NCBI RefSeq assembly: GCF_006874465.1
Contig: NZ_VIRL01000003.1
Span: 434,001 to 498,000, forward strand
Source of the DNA: Microbispora bryophytorum
GTDB lineage: Bacteria; Actinomycetota; Actinomycetes; Streptosporangiales; Streptosporangiaceae
DNA length: 64,000 bases
Direction: 5' to 3'
Below the pieces are notes generated by a model. It had not been told where the DNA came from. It was given only the letters and a program-made list of their open reading frames with translations, and did no database searches. Below are positions 52,036-60,814 of this stretch, piece after piece (the first letter of the stretch is position 1; every line of letters begins with the position of its first letter). The translations under genes were made by a program, and so were the position numbers.

Positions 52036-52715
52036 CGGGCGTCCCTCGTCTCGTTGTTGATCATCCACATGATCTGGCCGGAGCCGAACGCGCCCGCCAC
52101 CACGAGCCCCACCGCGAGGGCGGCGATCAGCAGCACGTTGGACAGCCAGACCATGGTGGACACCGGCAGCGTGAACGCGCCGATCAGCCGGGCCACGCAG
52201 TCGGCGAGCATCGCCGCGCCCCAGATGCCGGTGAAGCGGCGCTCGGCGCGGCGGAACCGGGTGGAACTCGCGAGCCGTTCCCAGGCGGCCTCCCGCACCG
52301 CGTTTCCCCGGGTGATGAACGCGCGCATGCCCGGCGTCATCACCGGGCGCGCGGTGAACGCCGTGAGCATCATGAACAGGCTGATCACGCCGCTGAGGGC
52401 CGAGTCCTTGGCGATCATCAAGCGGGCGTCGCCGGTGACGAAGCTCAGCGCGATGCCCGCCACGTTGACCGCCAGCGTCAGCCCGGCAAGCCCGTTCAGC
52501 GTCCGGTCCCTGACGATCCCGGCGATCACCCGGACGGCCGGGATCACGCCGCTCACGGTCAGCGCGGCGACCTCGCTCATGCCGAGCGCGCCGTGCAGGA
52601 GGTAGTAGCACGCCATCGGCGCGGCGACGTCGAGCACCAGCGGCATGAGCACCGTGCGGAGGTTGCCCCGCCGGGGCTGCGCGGCCGTCGCCGGGGCGGT
52701 CAGGGTCTGGGCCAT
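52032..52715 (-). CDS. VC0807-like integral membrane protein
   Basis: A 227-residue membrane protein with about six hydrophobic segments: VLMPLVLDVAAPMACYYLLHG, VAALTVSGVIPAVRVIAGI, LNGLAGLTLAVNVAGIALSF, LSGVISLFMMLTAF, and two near the C-terminus (WLSNVLLIAALAVGLVVAG). DAALS-like KDSALSG and TGDARLMIAKDS match the VC0807 family, of unknown function. ATG 52715 has GGAGGA upstream, so the ATG at 52727 is rejected. Translationally coupled to the barrel-protein gene. Confidence 0.7.
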   Translation of the reverse strand: MAQTLTAPATAAQPRRGNLRTVLMPLVLDVAAPMACYYLLHGALGMSEVAALTVSGVIPAVRVIAGIVRDRTLNGLAGLTLAVNVAGIALSFVTGDARLMIAKDSALSGVISLFMMLTAFTARPVMTPGMRAFITRGNAVREAAWERLASSTRFRRAERRFTGIWGAAMLADCVARLIGAFTLPVSTMVWLSNVLLIAALAVGLVVAGAFGSGQIMWMINNETRDAR

Positions 52716-52837
52716 CGGTTCCTCCATCGCGTCTCCGTGTGCGCATCTAGCGTCTCGAAAGCCGGAGGAGCCGGGCAGATGCAGCGATCCCGATTGCGGC
52801 AGTACAAATGTCCCGGGTAGTCGTCCACCCGAGGTCT

Positions 52838-53605
52838 CTAGAGCAGGGTCAGCACGCGGGGGCCGTCCTCGGTGATCGCGATGGTGTGCTCCATGTGCGC
52901 GGCCCGGCTGCCGTCGACGCTGTGCAGCGTCCAGCCGTCGCCCGCCGTGCGGTAACCGTCCCGGCCTCCGGCGACGAACATCGGCTCGATGGCCAGTGCG
53001 AGGCCGTGCCGCAGCGGGTAGCCCCGGCCGGGCCGGCCGTGGTTCGGCACCGACGGGTCCTCGTGCATGCGGCGGCCGATGCCGTGGCCGCCGAAGTCCC
53101 TGGGCATGCCGTACCCGGCATTCGCGGCGACCGCGCCGATCGCCGCGGAGATGTCCCCGATGCGGTTGCCCACGGTGGCGGCGGCGATCCCGGCGTCCAG
53201 CGCCCGGCGCGTGGTGTCGACGAGCTCAAGGTCGCCGGGCCGTGGCGTGCCCACGATGAACGTGACGGCGGCGTCGGCCGTCCAGCCGTCGAGTTCGGCA
53301 CCGCAGTCGACGCCGACGACGTCACCGTCACGCAGCCGGTAGTCCGTCGGGATGCCGTGCACGATCGCGTCGTTGACGGACACGCAGATCACGGCGGGAA
53401 ACGGGGTCGGCGCGAAGGGCGGCCGGTAGCCGAGGAACGGGGAGCTCGCCCCGGCCTCGCGCAGCACCGCCCGCGCCGCCTCGTCCAGGCCGGTGAGCCG
53501 CACCCCCACGGCCGCGGCCTTCCGTACGGCGTCGAGTGCGCGGGCCACGACGCGCCCCGCCTCCCGCATCGCGTCCAGCGCGGCGTCGGTCTTGATTTCC
53601 ACCAT
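52838..53605 (-). CDS. map: Type I methionine aminopeptidase
   Basis: A 255-residue MetAP. The five metal ligands are visible: Asp in VVGVDCGAELDGWTADAAVTF (two Asp), His in GGHGIGRRMHEDP, Glu in LAIEPMFV and Glu in HMEHTIAITEDGP. It removes the initiator methionine from nascent proteins. The N-terminal zinc-finger extension of some actinobacterial forms is absent. ATG 53605 has GGAGG upstream. Divergent from a small XRE gene with a palindrome between; a second, housekeeping map copy elsewhere is likely. Confidence 0.92.
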   Translation of the reverse strand: MVEIKTDAALDAMREAGRVVARALDAVRKAAAVGVRLTGLDEAARAVLREAGASSPFLGYRPPFAPTPFPAVICVSVNDAIVHGIPTDYRLRDGDVVGVDCGAELDGWTADAAVTFIVGTPRPGDLELVDTTRRALDAGIAAATVGNRIGDISAAIGAVAANAGYGMPRDFGGHGIGRRMHEDPSVPNHGRPGRGYPLRHGLALAIEPMFVAGGRDGYRTAGDGWTLHSVDGSRAAHMEHTIAITEDGPRVLTLL

Positions 53606-53635
53606 GACACGGCCCTCCCAAGTGGCACCAATAAC

Positions 53636-53647
53636 AATACCGGTATT
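53636..53647. promoter_or_regulatory. Operator candidate between map and XRE genes
   Basis: AATACCGGTATT is a perfect 12-base palindrome in the 54-base divergent gap, within an AT-rich block. Probably bound by the adjacent XRE protein to control both genes. Confidence 0.6.
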
Positions 53648-53659
53648 AGTATCACGGTC

Positions 53660-53935
53660 ATGGTGAGAGTGCCCCTGACCCCCGAGGAGCGGCTGCGGGG
53701 GGAGCGGTTCGGCGCCCTGCTGCGGCAGGCGCGCGGTGAGCGCAGCATGGTCGAGGTCGCCGCGGCGGCAGGGCTGTCGGCCGAGACGCTGCGCAAGATC
53801 GAGACCGGCCGCGCGCCGACTCCGGCCTTCTTCACCGTCGCCGCGCTCGCCGCCGCGCTCGGCCTGTCGCTGGACGAACTGGCCGCCGCCTGCGCAGAGG
53901 GTGCGCAGGCCGGCGAATTCCGCCAAGCCGGCTGA
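53660..53935 (+). CDS. XRE-family regulator divergent from map
   Basis: A 91-residue Cro/CI HTH protein: LTPEERLRGERFGALLRQARGERSMVEVAAAAGLSAETLRKIETGRAPTPAFFTVAALAAALGLSLDELAAAC. ATG 53660. The divergent position next to the MetAP gene is one I have seen repeatedly in actinomycetes, suggesting a dedicated regulator. Together with the palindrome at 53636-53647 this argues for autoregulation and repression of map. Confidence 0.85.
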   Translation: MVRVPLTPEERLRGERFGALLRQARGERSMVEVAAAAGLSAETLRKIETGRAPTPAFFTVAALAAALGLSLDELAAACAEGAQAGEFRQAG

Positions 53936-54008
53936 CTCCTGCCTCTGAATCTTTCACCGGTCGTCGCCGGGCGGCGACTCGTGCCGGGTGGCGTTAGCCG
54001 CAGGTGAA

Positions 54009-54025
54009 CGACCGGCCGCCGGTCG
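54009..54025 (+). terminator. Short hairpin after the XRE gene
   Basis: CGACCGG and CCGGTCG separated by three bases, about 75 bases after the stop. Stem is strong but short; termination is plausible. Confidence 0.4.
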
Positions 54026-54180
54026 TACGCCCGGGGCCCCGGGTCGCCGCAGTGGGGCGCTTGCTGTACAGGCCGCGACGCAGACCGGACGCTGGGATCG
54101 CCTGGGATCACCTGGGATCATCGCCGGCGATCAACGGCAGCCGGCCCGAGGCGGTTGGTCAGCTCACCATGGAGGTGCCG

Positions 54181-54723
54181 ATGCGATTCCCCCACGGCCG
54201 GTTACGTCGCTCGGCCGTCCTCGCGTCCGTCGTGGCCACCGCGTCCGCGGTGACCGGGCTCGTCCCGGGCACGGCCGACGCCGCGCCGCGCGGATCGGCC
54301 GGCGTGGTCCGCCTGCTGCCGAGTTCGGTTCCCACTCCCACTCCCACTCCCACGCCGAGTGTGAGCGCCACGCCGAGGGTCATCGTCACGCCCGCCCAGG
54401 TGGTCGTGCCCGAAGGAGGCTCGGCGCTCATCTACGTACGGCTCAGCCAGAGGCCGTCGTACGGCTGGGTGACCGTCGACAGCCAGCGGCTGTCCGGCGA
54501 CTCGGACCTGTCGATCGGCCCCCGGCTGCTCTTCCCCGCGGACCGGTACAGCGAATGGCAGTCCCTCCTCGTCTTCGCCGAGGAGGACGACGACGCGACG
54601 GACGGCACCGCCACGTTCGAGTCCAAAATCAGTCAGCTGCCGGGCAGCGGCGTCGCCGTGTGGAGCGCCATCGAGCTGGACAACGACGCGCCCACGCCGT
54701 CGCCCGCACCGAGCCCGAGCTGA
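54181..54723 (+). CDS. Secreted protein with Calx-beta-like domain
   Basis: A 180-residue secreted protein. ATG 54181 (GGAGGT upstream) gives a clear signal peptide (LRRSAVLASVVATASAVTGLVPGTADAA). A short PTPTPTP linker from a cccact repeat precedes a beta domain of the Calx-beta style: VVPEGGSALIYVRLSQRP, GWVTVDSQRLSGDSDLS, WQSLLVFAEEDDDATDGTATF. The acidic EEDDDATD turn could bind calcium. The C-terminus is another Pro/Ser tail. Possibly a surface or matrix adhesion module. Confidence 0.7.
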   Translation: MRFPHGRLRRSAVLASVVATASAVTGLVPGTADAAPRGSAGVVRLLPSSVPTPTPTPTPSVSATPRVIVTPAQVVVPEGGSALIYVRLSQRPSYGWVTVDSQRLSGDSDLSIGPRLLFPADRYSEWQSLLVFAEEDDDATDGTATFESKISQLPGSGVAVWSAIELDNDAPTPSPAPSPS

Positions 54724-54745
54724 CCGGAGTCATGAGCGGGCGGCG

Positions 54746-56008
54746 TCAGAAGTAGCGCGGGAAGAGGTCGGTGGCCGGCCATGTGGTCACCTTGCCGATC
54801 TGCGCGTTGACGAGCGGACTGAGCACGTCGAAGTCGAGCGAGCCGGTCTCCTCACGGCGGTTGAACAGCGCGGCGTAGGTGAAGCCGTTCTGCAGGCGGG
54901 CGGTGTAGGTGTAGGTCCCGGGCAGCGAGCCGTCGTGCCAGGTGTTGACGTGCCCCGTGACCTGGCGGACCCACAGCCCCGCGCCGTACCAGGAGCCGCT
55001 GCTGGTAACGCCGGTCTCCGGTTTGGCGATCATCCTGCCGATGGAGGTCGAGTTGAGCACGGTGTTCGGCGCGTCGAGCACCATCGCGAGGCGCACCAGG
55101 TCGACGGCGGAGGCGAGCCAGCCCCCGCCGGGCGCGCGGTTGGGCATGCTGAACCCGCCGTACGGCGTGGGCACGATCGTGCCCGAGGCGTCGGTGACGG
55201 TCTTGCTCGTGTACCGCGACTCGTAGACGACCTCGCCGGGCGCGGCCTCCGACCGGAGCGTGCGGCCCAGGCGGAGCCGGGTGATCCCCAGCGGCGCGAG
55301 GATCTTCTGCTTGACGTACGCCTCGTAGCTCATGCCCGAGACCTTCTCGATGATGCGGCCGAGCAGCATGTAGCCGTAGTTGCTGTAGGCGTACCGCGTG
55401 CCGGGGTCGAAGTCGAGCGGGCGGGCGCAGGCGTACTTGATGATGTGGTCCTGGCTGATCGGCAGCGGGACGCCGAGCGCGGCCGCGATCTCGTGGTCCA
55501 TGTACAGGTAGTCGCCCGAGACGTCGCGGTCCCACCCGCCGGTGTGCTGCAGCAGCCGCCACACGGTCACCTTCGCGAGCCGCGGGTCGGCCGTGGTGGA
55601 CAGGCCCAGAAGTGTCGCGGCCGAGGCGGTCAGGCTGAGCTTGCCGTCCTGGGCGAGCCTCATGATCGCGATGGCGGTGATGTGCTTGCTCAGGCTCGCG
55701 AGCCGGAACAGTGACGTGGGCGACACCGGGGGGATGTACCGGCTGCCGTCGGAGTAGCGGTAGCCCCTGGCGAGCACCAGCTTGCCGTTCTTGGTGATGG
55801 CGAGCTGCGCGCAGGTGATGCCCCGCTCCTTGACGTAGGTCTTCATCAGCGTGTCGAACCCGGCGAGCGCGGTGGGCACCACTCCGGTGGTCTCCAAGAC
55901 GGGCGAGGGGAGCGCCCGCGCACCGAACGTGAGGGCGGGCACCGTCAGCGCGCCCATCTGGAGGAAGCTCCTCCTGCTCAGGCCTCCCTGATCCTCAGAT
56001 ACGGACAT
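54746..56008 (-). CDS. Tat-exported serine hydrolase (class C beta-lactamase/esterase fold)
   Basis: A 420-residue protein with a twin-arginine signal (SRRSFLQMGALTV). Beta-lactamase/PBP4*-type motifs: S-x-x-K as RLASLSKHITAIAIMRL, Y-x-N as YAYSNYGYMLLGRII, and H-x-G as NTWHDGSLPG near the C-terminus. This group covers D-aminopeptidases, esterases and LACTB-like enzymes more often than true beta-lactamases. ATG 56008 is chosen for the compact signal; ATG 56029 is possible. Divergent neighbours are unrelated. Confidence 0.85.
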   Translation of the reverse strand: MSVSEDQGGLSRRSFLQMGALTVPALTFGARALPSPVLETTGVVPTALAGFDTLMKTYVKERGITCAQLAITKNGKLVLARGYRYSDGSRYIPPVSPTSLFRLASLSKHITAIAIMRLAQDGKLSLTASAATLLGLSTTADPRLAKVTVWRLLQHTGGWDRDVSGDYLYMDHEIAAALGVPLPISQDHIIKYACARPLDFDPGTRYAYSNYGYMLLGRIIEKVSGMSYEAYVKQKILAPLGITRLRLGRTLRSEAAPGEVVYESRYTSKTVTDASGTIVPTPYGGFSMPNRAPGGGWLASAVDLVRLAMVLDAPNTVLNSTSIGRMIAKPETGVTSSGSWYGAGLWVRQVTGHVNTWHDGSLPGTYTYTARLQNGFTYAALFNRREETGSLDFDVLSPLVNAQIGKVTTWPATDLFPRYF

Positions 56009-56071
56009 GTACGGCGGCGTTCTCCACATGTCCCAATTTCTAGTGGATCTTTGACTCGCCGCGCAGACAAT

Positions 56072-56944
56072 TCACGTGATTGCCTGCAAAGCGGCGACCA
56101 GGGCGGCCACGGCGGGCGGGTCGGGCGGCCGGCCGTACGTCGCGGCGTAGACCCCGCGGTCCGACCCCGGCAGCTCGGACACCCGCACGTCCGGGCGGCG
56201 GTGGGCCGACAGCGCCAGCCGAGGGAGGAGCGCCACGCCCAGCCCGGCCGCGACCAGGGCCTGCACGGCCACGTAGTCGTCCGTGGTGAACGAGACGCGC
56301 GGCGCGAAGCCCGCCTGCGCGCACAGCGCGAGCAGGTGCGCGCGGCACCGCTCGCACCCCGCGATCCACGGCCCGTCCGCGTACGCCGCCAGATCCCCCG
56401 CGCCGCCGTACGCCGCGGGGGTGACAAGGAAGCTCGGGTCGTCGAGCAGGTGAACGAGGCGGACGCCGTCGTCCTCGGGCGCGCTCTCGCCGTAGTGGAA
56501 GACCACGGCGACGTCCACCCGGCCGGCCCGCAGCAGGCGCAGCGCCTCGGGCGGCTCGGCCTCCATCAGGTGCAGGTCCAGCCCCGGATGGTCCCGCGCG
56601 AGCCGCGCGGCGGCGTCCGGGACGAACGTGCCGAGGGCGGAGGGGAACGCCGCCAGTCGTACGCGTCCGGCCCGCAGCCCGACGTGCGCGGCGAGCTCCT
56701 CGGACGCCGCGTCGAGGCGGCCGAGGATCTCCGCGCTCCGCTCGGCGAGCAGGCGGCCCGCCTCGGTGAGGCGGATGCCGCGCCCCGCGCGCTGCACCAG
56801 CTTCGCGCCCGTCTCCGCCTCCAGCCGGGCGAGGTGGTGGCTCACCGAGGGCTGCGAGTAGTGCAACTCCCGCGCCGCGGCGGTCACCGTGCCGGTCCTG
56901 GCCACGGCCACGAGCACCCGCAGTCGTACGACGTCGAGCGGCAT
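56072..56944 (-). CDS. LysR-family regulator divergent from a PLP dehydratase
   Basis: A 290-residue LysR protein: MPLDVVRLRVLVAVARTGTVTAAARELHYSQPSVSHHLARLEAETGAKLVQRAG, then a type 2 effector domain (RVDVAVVFHYGESAP; AGLGVALLPRLAL). Divergent from the dehydratase gene with a 76-base gap, the classical LysR arrangement, so it probably activates or represses that gene with an amino acid or keto acid as ligand (inference). Confidence 0.88.
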   Translation of the reverse strand: MPLDVVRLRVLVAVARTGTVTAAARELHYSQPSVSHHLARLEAETGAKLVQRAGRGIRLTEAGRLLAERSAEILGRLDAASEELAAHVGLRAGRVRLAAFPSALGTFVPDAAARLARDHPGLDLHLMEAEPPEALRLLRAGRVDVAVVFHYGESAPEDDGVRLVHLLDDPSFLVTPAAYGGAGDLAAYADGPWIAGCERCRAHLLALCAQAGFAPRVSFTTDDYVAVQALVAAGLGVALLPRLALSAHRRPDVRVSELPGSDRGVYAATYGRPPDPPAVAALVAALQAIT

Positions 56945-57020
56945 TCATCGATCCCGTCTATGGGTTCGCCTCGGAACTTCAGTTGGACCTATTGTCCCGT
57001 CGGCGGCCAGGCTGAGCGTC

Positions 57021-57971
57021 ATGACCGAAATTCGCGACATCCTGGACGCTCGGCGGCTCATCGCCCCGCACCTGCCCGAGACTCCCATGTGGTCCTATCC
57101 CGTGCTCGACGCGGCGGTCGGCGCCGAGGTCCACGTGAAGCACGAGAACGTCCAGCCCACGGGGGCGTTCAAGGTGCGCGGCGGCATCACCCTGCTGGCC
57201 CGCATGGCGGATCGCCGTCGCGGGGTCGTCACGTACTCGACCGGCAACCACGCCCAGTCCGTCGCGTACGCCTCCCGCCTGTACGGCGTGCCGTGCGCCG
57301 TCCTGATGCCGGAGAACCCGAACCCCGCCAAGGTCGCCGCGGTCGAGGCGCTCGGGGCGACCGTCGAGGTCCGGGGCGCGACGATGGTGGAGACCGCCGA
57401 GCACGCGCGCGACCTCGCCGAGCGCACGGGACGCAGGCTGATCAGCCCGGCCGACGAGCCGGACATCCTGGCCGGGGTGGGCACGCTCTACGTCGAGATG
57501 TTCACCGCACGGCCGGACCTGGAGGTGGTGTTCGTGCCGGTGGGCAGCGGCAGCGGGGCCGCCGCCGCGTGCCTCGCCGCCGCCGCGCTCGCGCCGGGCT
57601 GCCGGGTGATCGCCGTCCAGTCGGCCCAGGCTCCGGCCGCGCACGACTCATGGCGGTTGCGGACACCGGTGACCAGGTCCATGAAGACCGTCGTGGAGGG
57701 GCTCGCCACCGGTTCCGCGTTCGCGCTCCCGCAGGCGGTGATGCGGGACGGTCTGGCCGACTTCGTGCTGGTGGACGACGACGACATCCTGCGGGCCCAG
57801 CGGCTGCTGCTCACCGAGGCCCACACCCTGGCGGAGGGAGCGGGGGCCGCCGCGCTCGCCGGACTGCTGGCCCGGCGCGAGGAGTTCGCCGGGCGCAGGG
57901 TGGCCGTGGTCTGCACGGGCGGCAACGCCGGTCCGGCCGAGCTCGCCCGCCTTCTGGGCACGCTGAATTAG
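57021..57971 (+). CDS. PLP-dependent threonine/serine dehydratase-family enzyme
   Basis: A 316-residue fold type II PLP enzyme. The PLP lysine is in VQPTGAFKVRGG, the phosphate-binding loop in VPVGSGSGAAAACL, and TYSTGNHAQSVAYA marks the substrate loop. It lacks the C-terminal regulatory domain of biosynthetic IlvA, so it resembles catabolic threonine or serine dehydratases, serine racemases or 3-hydroxyaspartate dehydratases; the exact substrate is open. ATG 57021. Divergently controlled LysR gene upstream. Confidence 0.87.
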   Translation: MTEIRDILDARRLIAPHLPETPMWSYPVLDAAVGAEVHVKHENVQPTGAFKVRGGITLLARMADRRRGVVTYSTGNHAQSVAYASRLYGVPCAVLMPENPNPAKVAAVEALGATVEVRGATMVETAEHARDLAERTGRRLISPADEPDILAGVGTLYVEMFTARPDLEVVFVPVGSGSGAAAACLAAAALAPGCRVIAVQSAQAPAAHDSWRLRTPVTRSMKTVVEGLATGSAFALPQAVMRDGLADFVLVDDDDILRAQRLLLTEAHTLAEGAGAAALAGLLARREEFAGRRVAVVCTGGNAGPAELARLLGTLN

Positions 57972-58014
57972 ACGACCGGCCGCCTCCCCGGGCTGAGCGG
58001 GGAAACGAGGGGGT

Positions 58015-58788
58015 TCAGGGGCCGATGTCGTGCCGGGCGGCCTTCTCGACCTCGTGCAGGCTCTGCCGGGTCAGATCGAGCTCCGAGGTCAGCTCGTCGA
58101 GTGCGTGGGCGCCGTCGCCCACGCCCACGCCGTCGGAGGCCGTCGTCATGGCGGAGATCTCGACGGCCCGCGCGACCAGGCCCTCCAGGCTGATGGCGCC
58201 CGACTGCAGCCGGGCCAGCACCCGCTCCCGCGCGCCCGACAACCTGTCGTACACCTCGCGCTGCGCGTCCAGGGCGGCGATCGACCGGTCGAGGTCGCCC
58301 GCGACCTCCTGCCGGGCCGTCTGCCGCGCCTGCGCGAGCCGTACGCGCTCCTGCTCCAGGAACCGGGGGTCGAAGCGGGCCAGCGCCGAGGCGGTGACGG
58401 AGGCGTGTCCGGCCAGCCGGCGCAGCGTGCCGACGGTGTCGTCCACCTGGGGGCGCATCGCCGCGATCCGGTCGAGCAGGAGCTGTCCGCGCATCGAGGC
58501 GGTCAGGTCGGCGAACGACGCGGCGGCCCGCTCCGCCCGCCGCAGCCACGCCTCCTCCGCGCTGCCCGGTGTTACGGCGCTTCCGGCTGCGACCGGCCGC
58601 GCCGGCTCCGTACGGCTCTCGCCTCCGGTGGACTGCCACGCGGAGGCGAACGCCTTGATGAGCCAGACCGCGACCCCGGCGACGGGCACCCCCACAGGAG
58701 GGACGCCGACCGCCCAGGCCGCGCCCGCGGCGGTGGCGCCCAGGAGCAGCGCCCAGGGGTCGCGGAGTTCCTCGGTGAAGCGGGACAA
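58015..58788 (-). CDS. Membrane-anchored coiled-coil protein paired with the VWA protein
   Basis: A 257-residue protein: an N-terminal hydrophobic block (PWALLLGATAAGAAWAV ... VGVPVAGVAVWLIKAFA) giving one or two membrane helices, followed by a long helical, Gln/Arg/Ala-rich region (RFLEQERVRLAQARQTARQEVAGDLDRSIAALDAQREVY) with heptad character. No catalytic motif. It is 31 bases downstream of the VWA fusion gene and very likely functions with it. I recall such pairs in other actinomycetes, function unknown. Confidence 0.65.
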   Translation of the reverse strand: MSRFTEELRDPWALLLGATAAGAAWAVGVPPVGVPVAGVAVWLIKAFASAWQSTGGESRTEPARPVAAGSAVTPGSAEEAWLRRAERAAASFADLTASMRGQLLLDRIAAMRPQVDDTVGTLRRLAGHASVTASALARFDPRFLEQERVRLAQARQTARQEVAGDLDRSIAALDAQREVYDRLSGARERVLARLQSGAISLEGLVARAVEISAMTTASDGVGVGDGAHALDELTSELDLTRQSLHEVEKAARHDIGP

Positions 58789-58819
58789 GGGGGCTCCCGG
58801 GTCGGAAGGTGGCGGTCGT

Positions 58820-60646
58820 TCAGAAGTTGGAGATCACGGCGGTGAACACCTCGTCGATGCTTCCCGGCTTGCGCGAATCGTAGGCCGCCGCGTCCGTGGT
58901 CTGCGAGATGCGCCGCAGGACGTCGAGGTCGGCGTCGGCGCCGTACGCGATGGTGAACATCCGCACGGTCTCCTGCCCGGCCTCCTGGCGCAGGTCGGGG
59001 AGCAGGTTGTCGAGCGAGATGGAGTTGTTGTCCTCGTTCTTGCCGTCCGTCAGGAACACGACCGCGTTGATCGCGTCGTCACTCTGGTGCCGCGTCACGT
59101 ACTGGTAGGACGCGAGGGCCGTGTCGTACAACCCGGTGCCGCCGCTGGGGATGAGGCCACCGATACGGCTCTTGAGCCGCGACTGGTTGCCCCTGCCCAG
59201 GGGGACGAGCTCGCGGTAGTCCTTGTCGCCGTCCTGCTTGAGGCTGAACAGCCACAGCCCGACCCGGTCGTTCGGGCCGAACTGCGACAGCGCGTTGATG
59301 GCGGCCTGCTTGGCGAGGTCGAGCTTGGTCTTGCCGGTGCCGGCGACGTCGGCGCCCATCGAGCCGGAGACGTCCATCACCATCAGCACGTTGGCGGGCT
59401 TGCGCAGCTCGGCCCAGCTCTTGAGGATCCGGTCCAGCACCTGGGGAGTCGGGGTGTTGAGTGTGGTCGCCGGCTGCTTGGGGTCGAGGCCGTTGGCGGT
59501 CGTGATGAGGTCGCCCGGCTTGCCGTCGAACGACCGGAAGGCGTACTTCTCGAACTCCCGCTGCCGATCGGGCTCCCGCAGATACTTCAGGAAGTCCGCC
59601 GCGGCGGCCTTCTTCGCGGCGTCCGCCGAGGACAGCACGGCGTACGGGTGGTCGGACAGGAGCGTGCCCTCCTTCGGGTAGATCGCCACCAGCGGGACCT
59701 TCGGCTTGGCGTGGTCGCCGAGCGTCGTGGGATCGCCCGTGGGGTTGCCCTGGTTGTAGTCCCACACCGACTTCTCCTCCACCGTCACGGCGGAGATGTA
59801 CGACATGGCCGTTCCCGAGTCGTCGGCGTGCTGGAGGTTGGACAGGAAGGTGAGGGTGGTGTCGCCGTAGTGGACGATGGACCGCTCGACCCCCCTCACG
59901 AAGTCGCGGGTCTTCGCCGCGGCGACGTCCCGTTCCGTCAGGTCGCCGGACAGGCCGGTGGCCGCGAAGTACGCCCCGACGGTGGCGTTGAGGCCGGACG
60001 TGGAGAAGTTCGGGTTCGTCTTGCCGAGGCGGAACGCGCCCCACTCCGGGTGGTCGTACTTCGCCCAGCCCTTGGGGTCGTTGGCGAGGTCCAGGACGTC
60101 CGACCAGCCGATCTTCTTCGACGGCCACCCGAGCGCCTGCGCCATCGGCTTGGGCATCGCGATGACCAGCGGAGACGTGGCGATCGTCGGATTGTCCGCG
60201 GCCACCGGAGACGCCTGGTCGCCGCCCTCGACGCGCTGGCGCAGGAGGGTGACCCAGCCGGTGCTCGCCGGTGTCCAGACGTCCGGCTCAGGGCCGTCCT
60301 GCCGCTCGTCCCAGCCGCGCGCCAGGGCCTGCATCGCCCCACCGGACGCCTTGGAGTTCACGACCACGTCCACGCACTGCCCGTCCACCTCGTGGCCGTT
60401 GTAGTCGTTGGCCATCGTGCGCAGCAGTTCGGCCTTCTCGCTCGACGCGGCGATGGTCAGCGTGATCCCGTCGTCGCCGCAGGCGCGCCTGCTTGCACTG
60501 CCGCCGTTCTCGTCACCGGCGTTCCCGCCGCCCGAAGTTCCGCCGAACAGCAGTTTCAGCCCGACGATGAGTGCTCCCGCGAAGATGACCGCGATGACGA
60601 ACGGCGCCACGCTGCGGCGGCGCTTCTGCTGCGGTGGGGGATACAC
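58820..60646 (-). CDS. Membrane-anchored solute-binding/VWA fusion protein
   Basis: A 608-residue protein. After an N-terminal signal-anchor (SVAPFVIAVIFAGALIVGLKLLF) comes a type 2 periplasmic binding domain (about 60-400): LTIAASSEKAELLRTMANDYN, CVDVVVNSKASGG, then ATSPLVIAMPKP and GTAMSYIS. The C-terminal von Willebrand A domain (about 410-608) has an intact MIDAS: VLMVMDVSGSM, then GGTGLYD (Thr) and VVFLTDGKNED (Asp). It lacks any ABC permease partner, so it is unlikely to be a transporter. The combination suggests ligand-regulated adhesion or complex assembly outside the membrane. GTG start. Confidence 0.85.
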   Translation of the reverse strand: MYPPPQQKRRRSVAPFVIAVIFAGALIVGLKLLFGGTSGGGNAGDENGGSASRRACGDDGITLTIAASSEKAELLRTMANDYNGHEVDGQCVDVVVNSKASGGAMQALARGWDERQDGPEPDVWTPASTGWVTLLRQRVEGGDQASPVAADNPTIATSPLVIAMPKPMAQALGWPSKKIGWSDVLDLANDPKGWAKYDHPEWGAFRLGKTNPNFSTSGLNATVGAYFAATGLSGDLTERDVAAAKTRDFVRGVERSIVHYGDTTLTFLSNLQHADDSGTAMSYISAVTVEEKSVWDYNQGNPTGDPTTLGDHAKPKVPLVAIYPKEGTLLSDHPYAVLSSADAAKKAAAADFLKYLREPDRQREFEKYAFRSFDGKPGDLITTANGLDPKQPATTLNTPTPQVLDRILKSWAELRKPANVLMVMDVSGSMGADVAGTGKTKLDLAKQAAINALSQFGPNDRVGLWLFSLKQDGDKDYRELVPLGRGNQSRLKSRIGGLIPSGGTGLYDTALASYQYVTRHQSDDAINAVVFLTDGKNEDNNSISLDNLLPDLRQEAGQETVRMFTIAYGADADLDVLRRISQTTDAAAYDSRKPGSIDEVFTAVISNF

Positions 60647-60814
60647 CGGTCTCCTCCATTGTCACGGGATACCTGCATGTATCCCGACGAACGGCGGATC
60701 ACGTTAGTTGCCGATCATCTCGTCCTGCTAACGCCCCAGCGCCGTTCCCACGCCCATCCACAGGGCAGGGTAATTCCCCGTAATCAATCGAACACAAAGA
60801 GTAAAGCCCATCGG

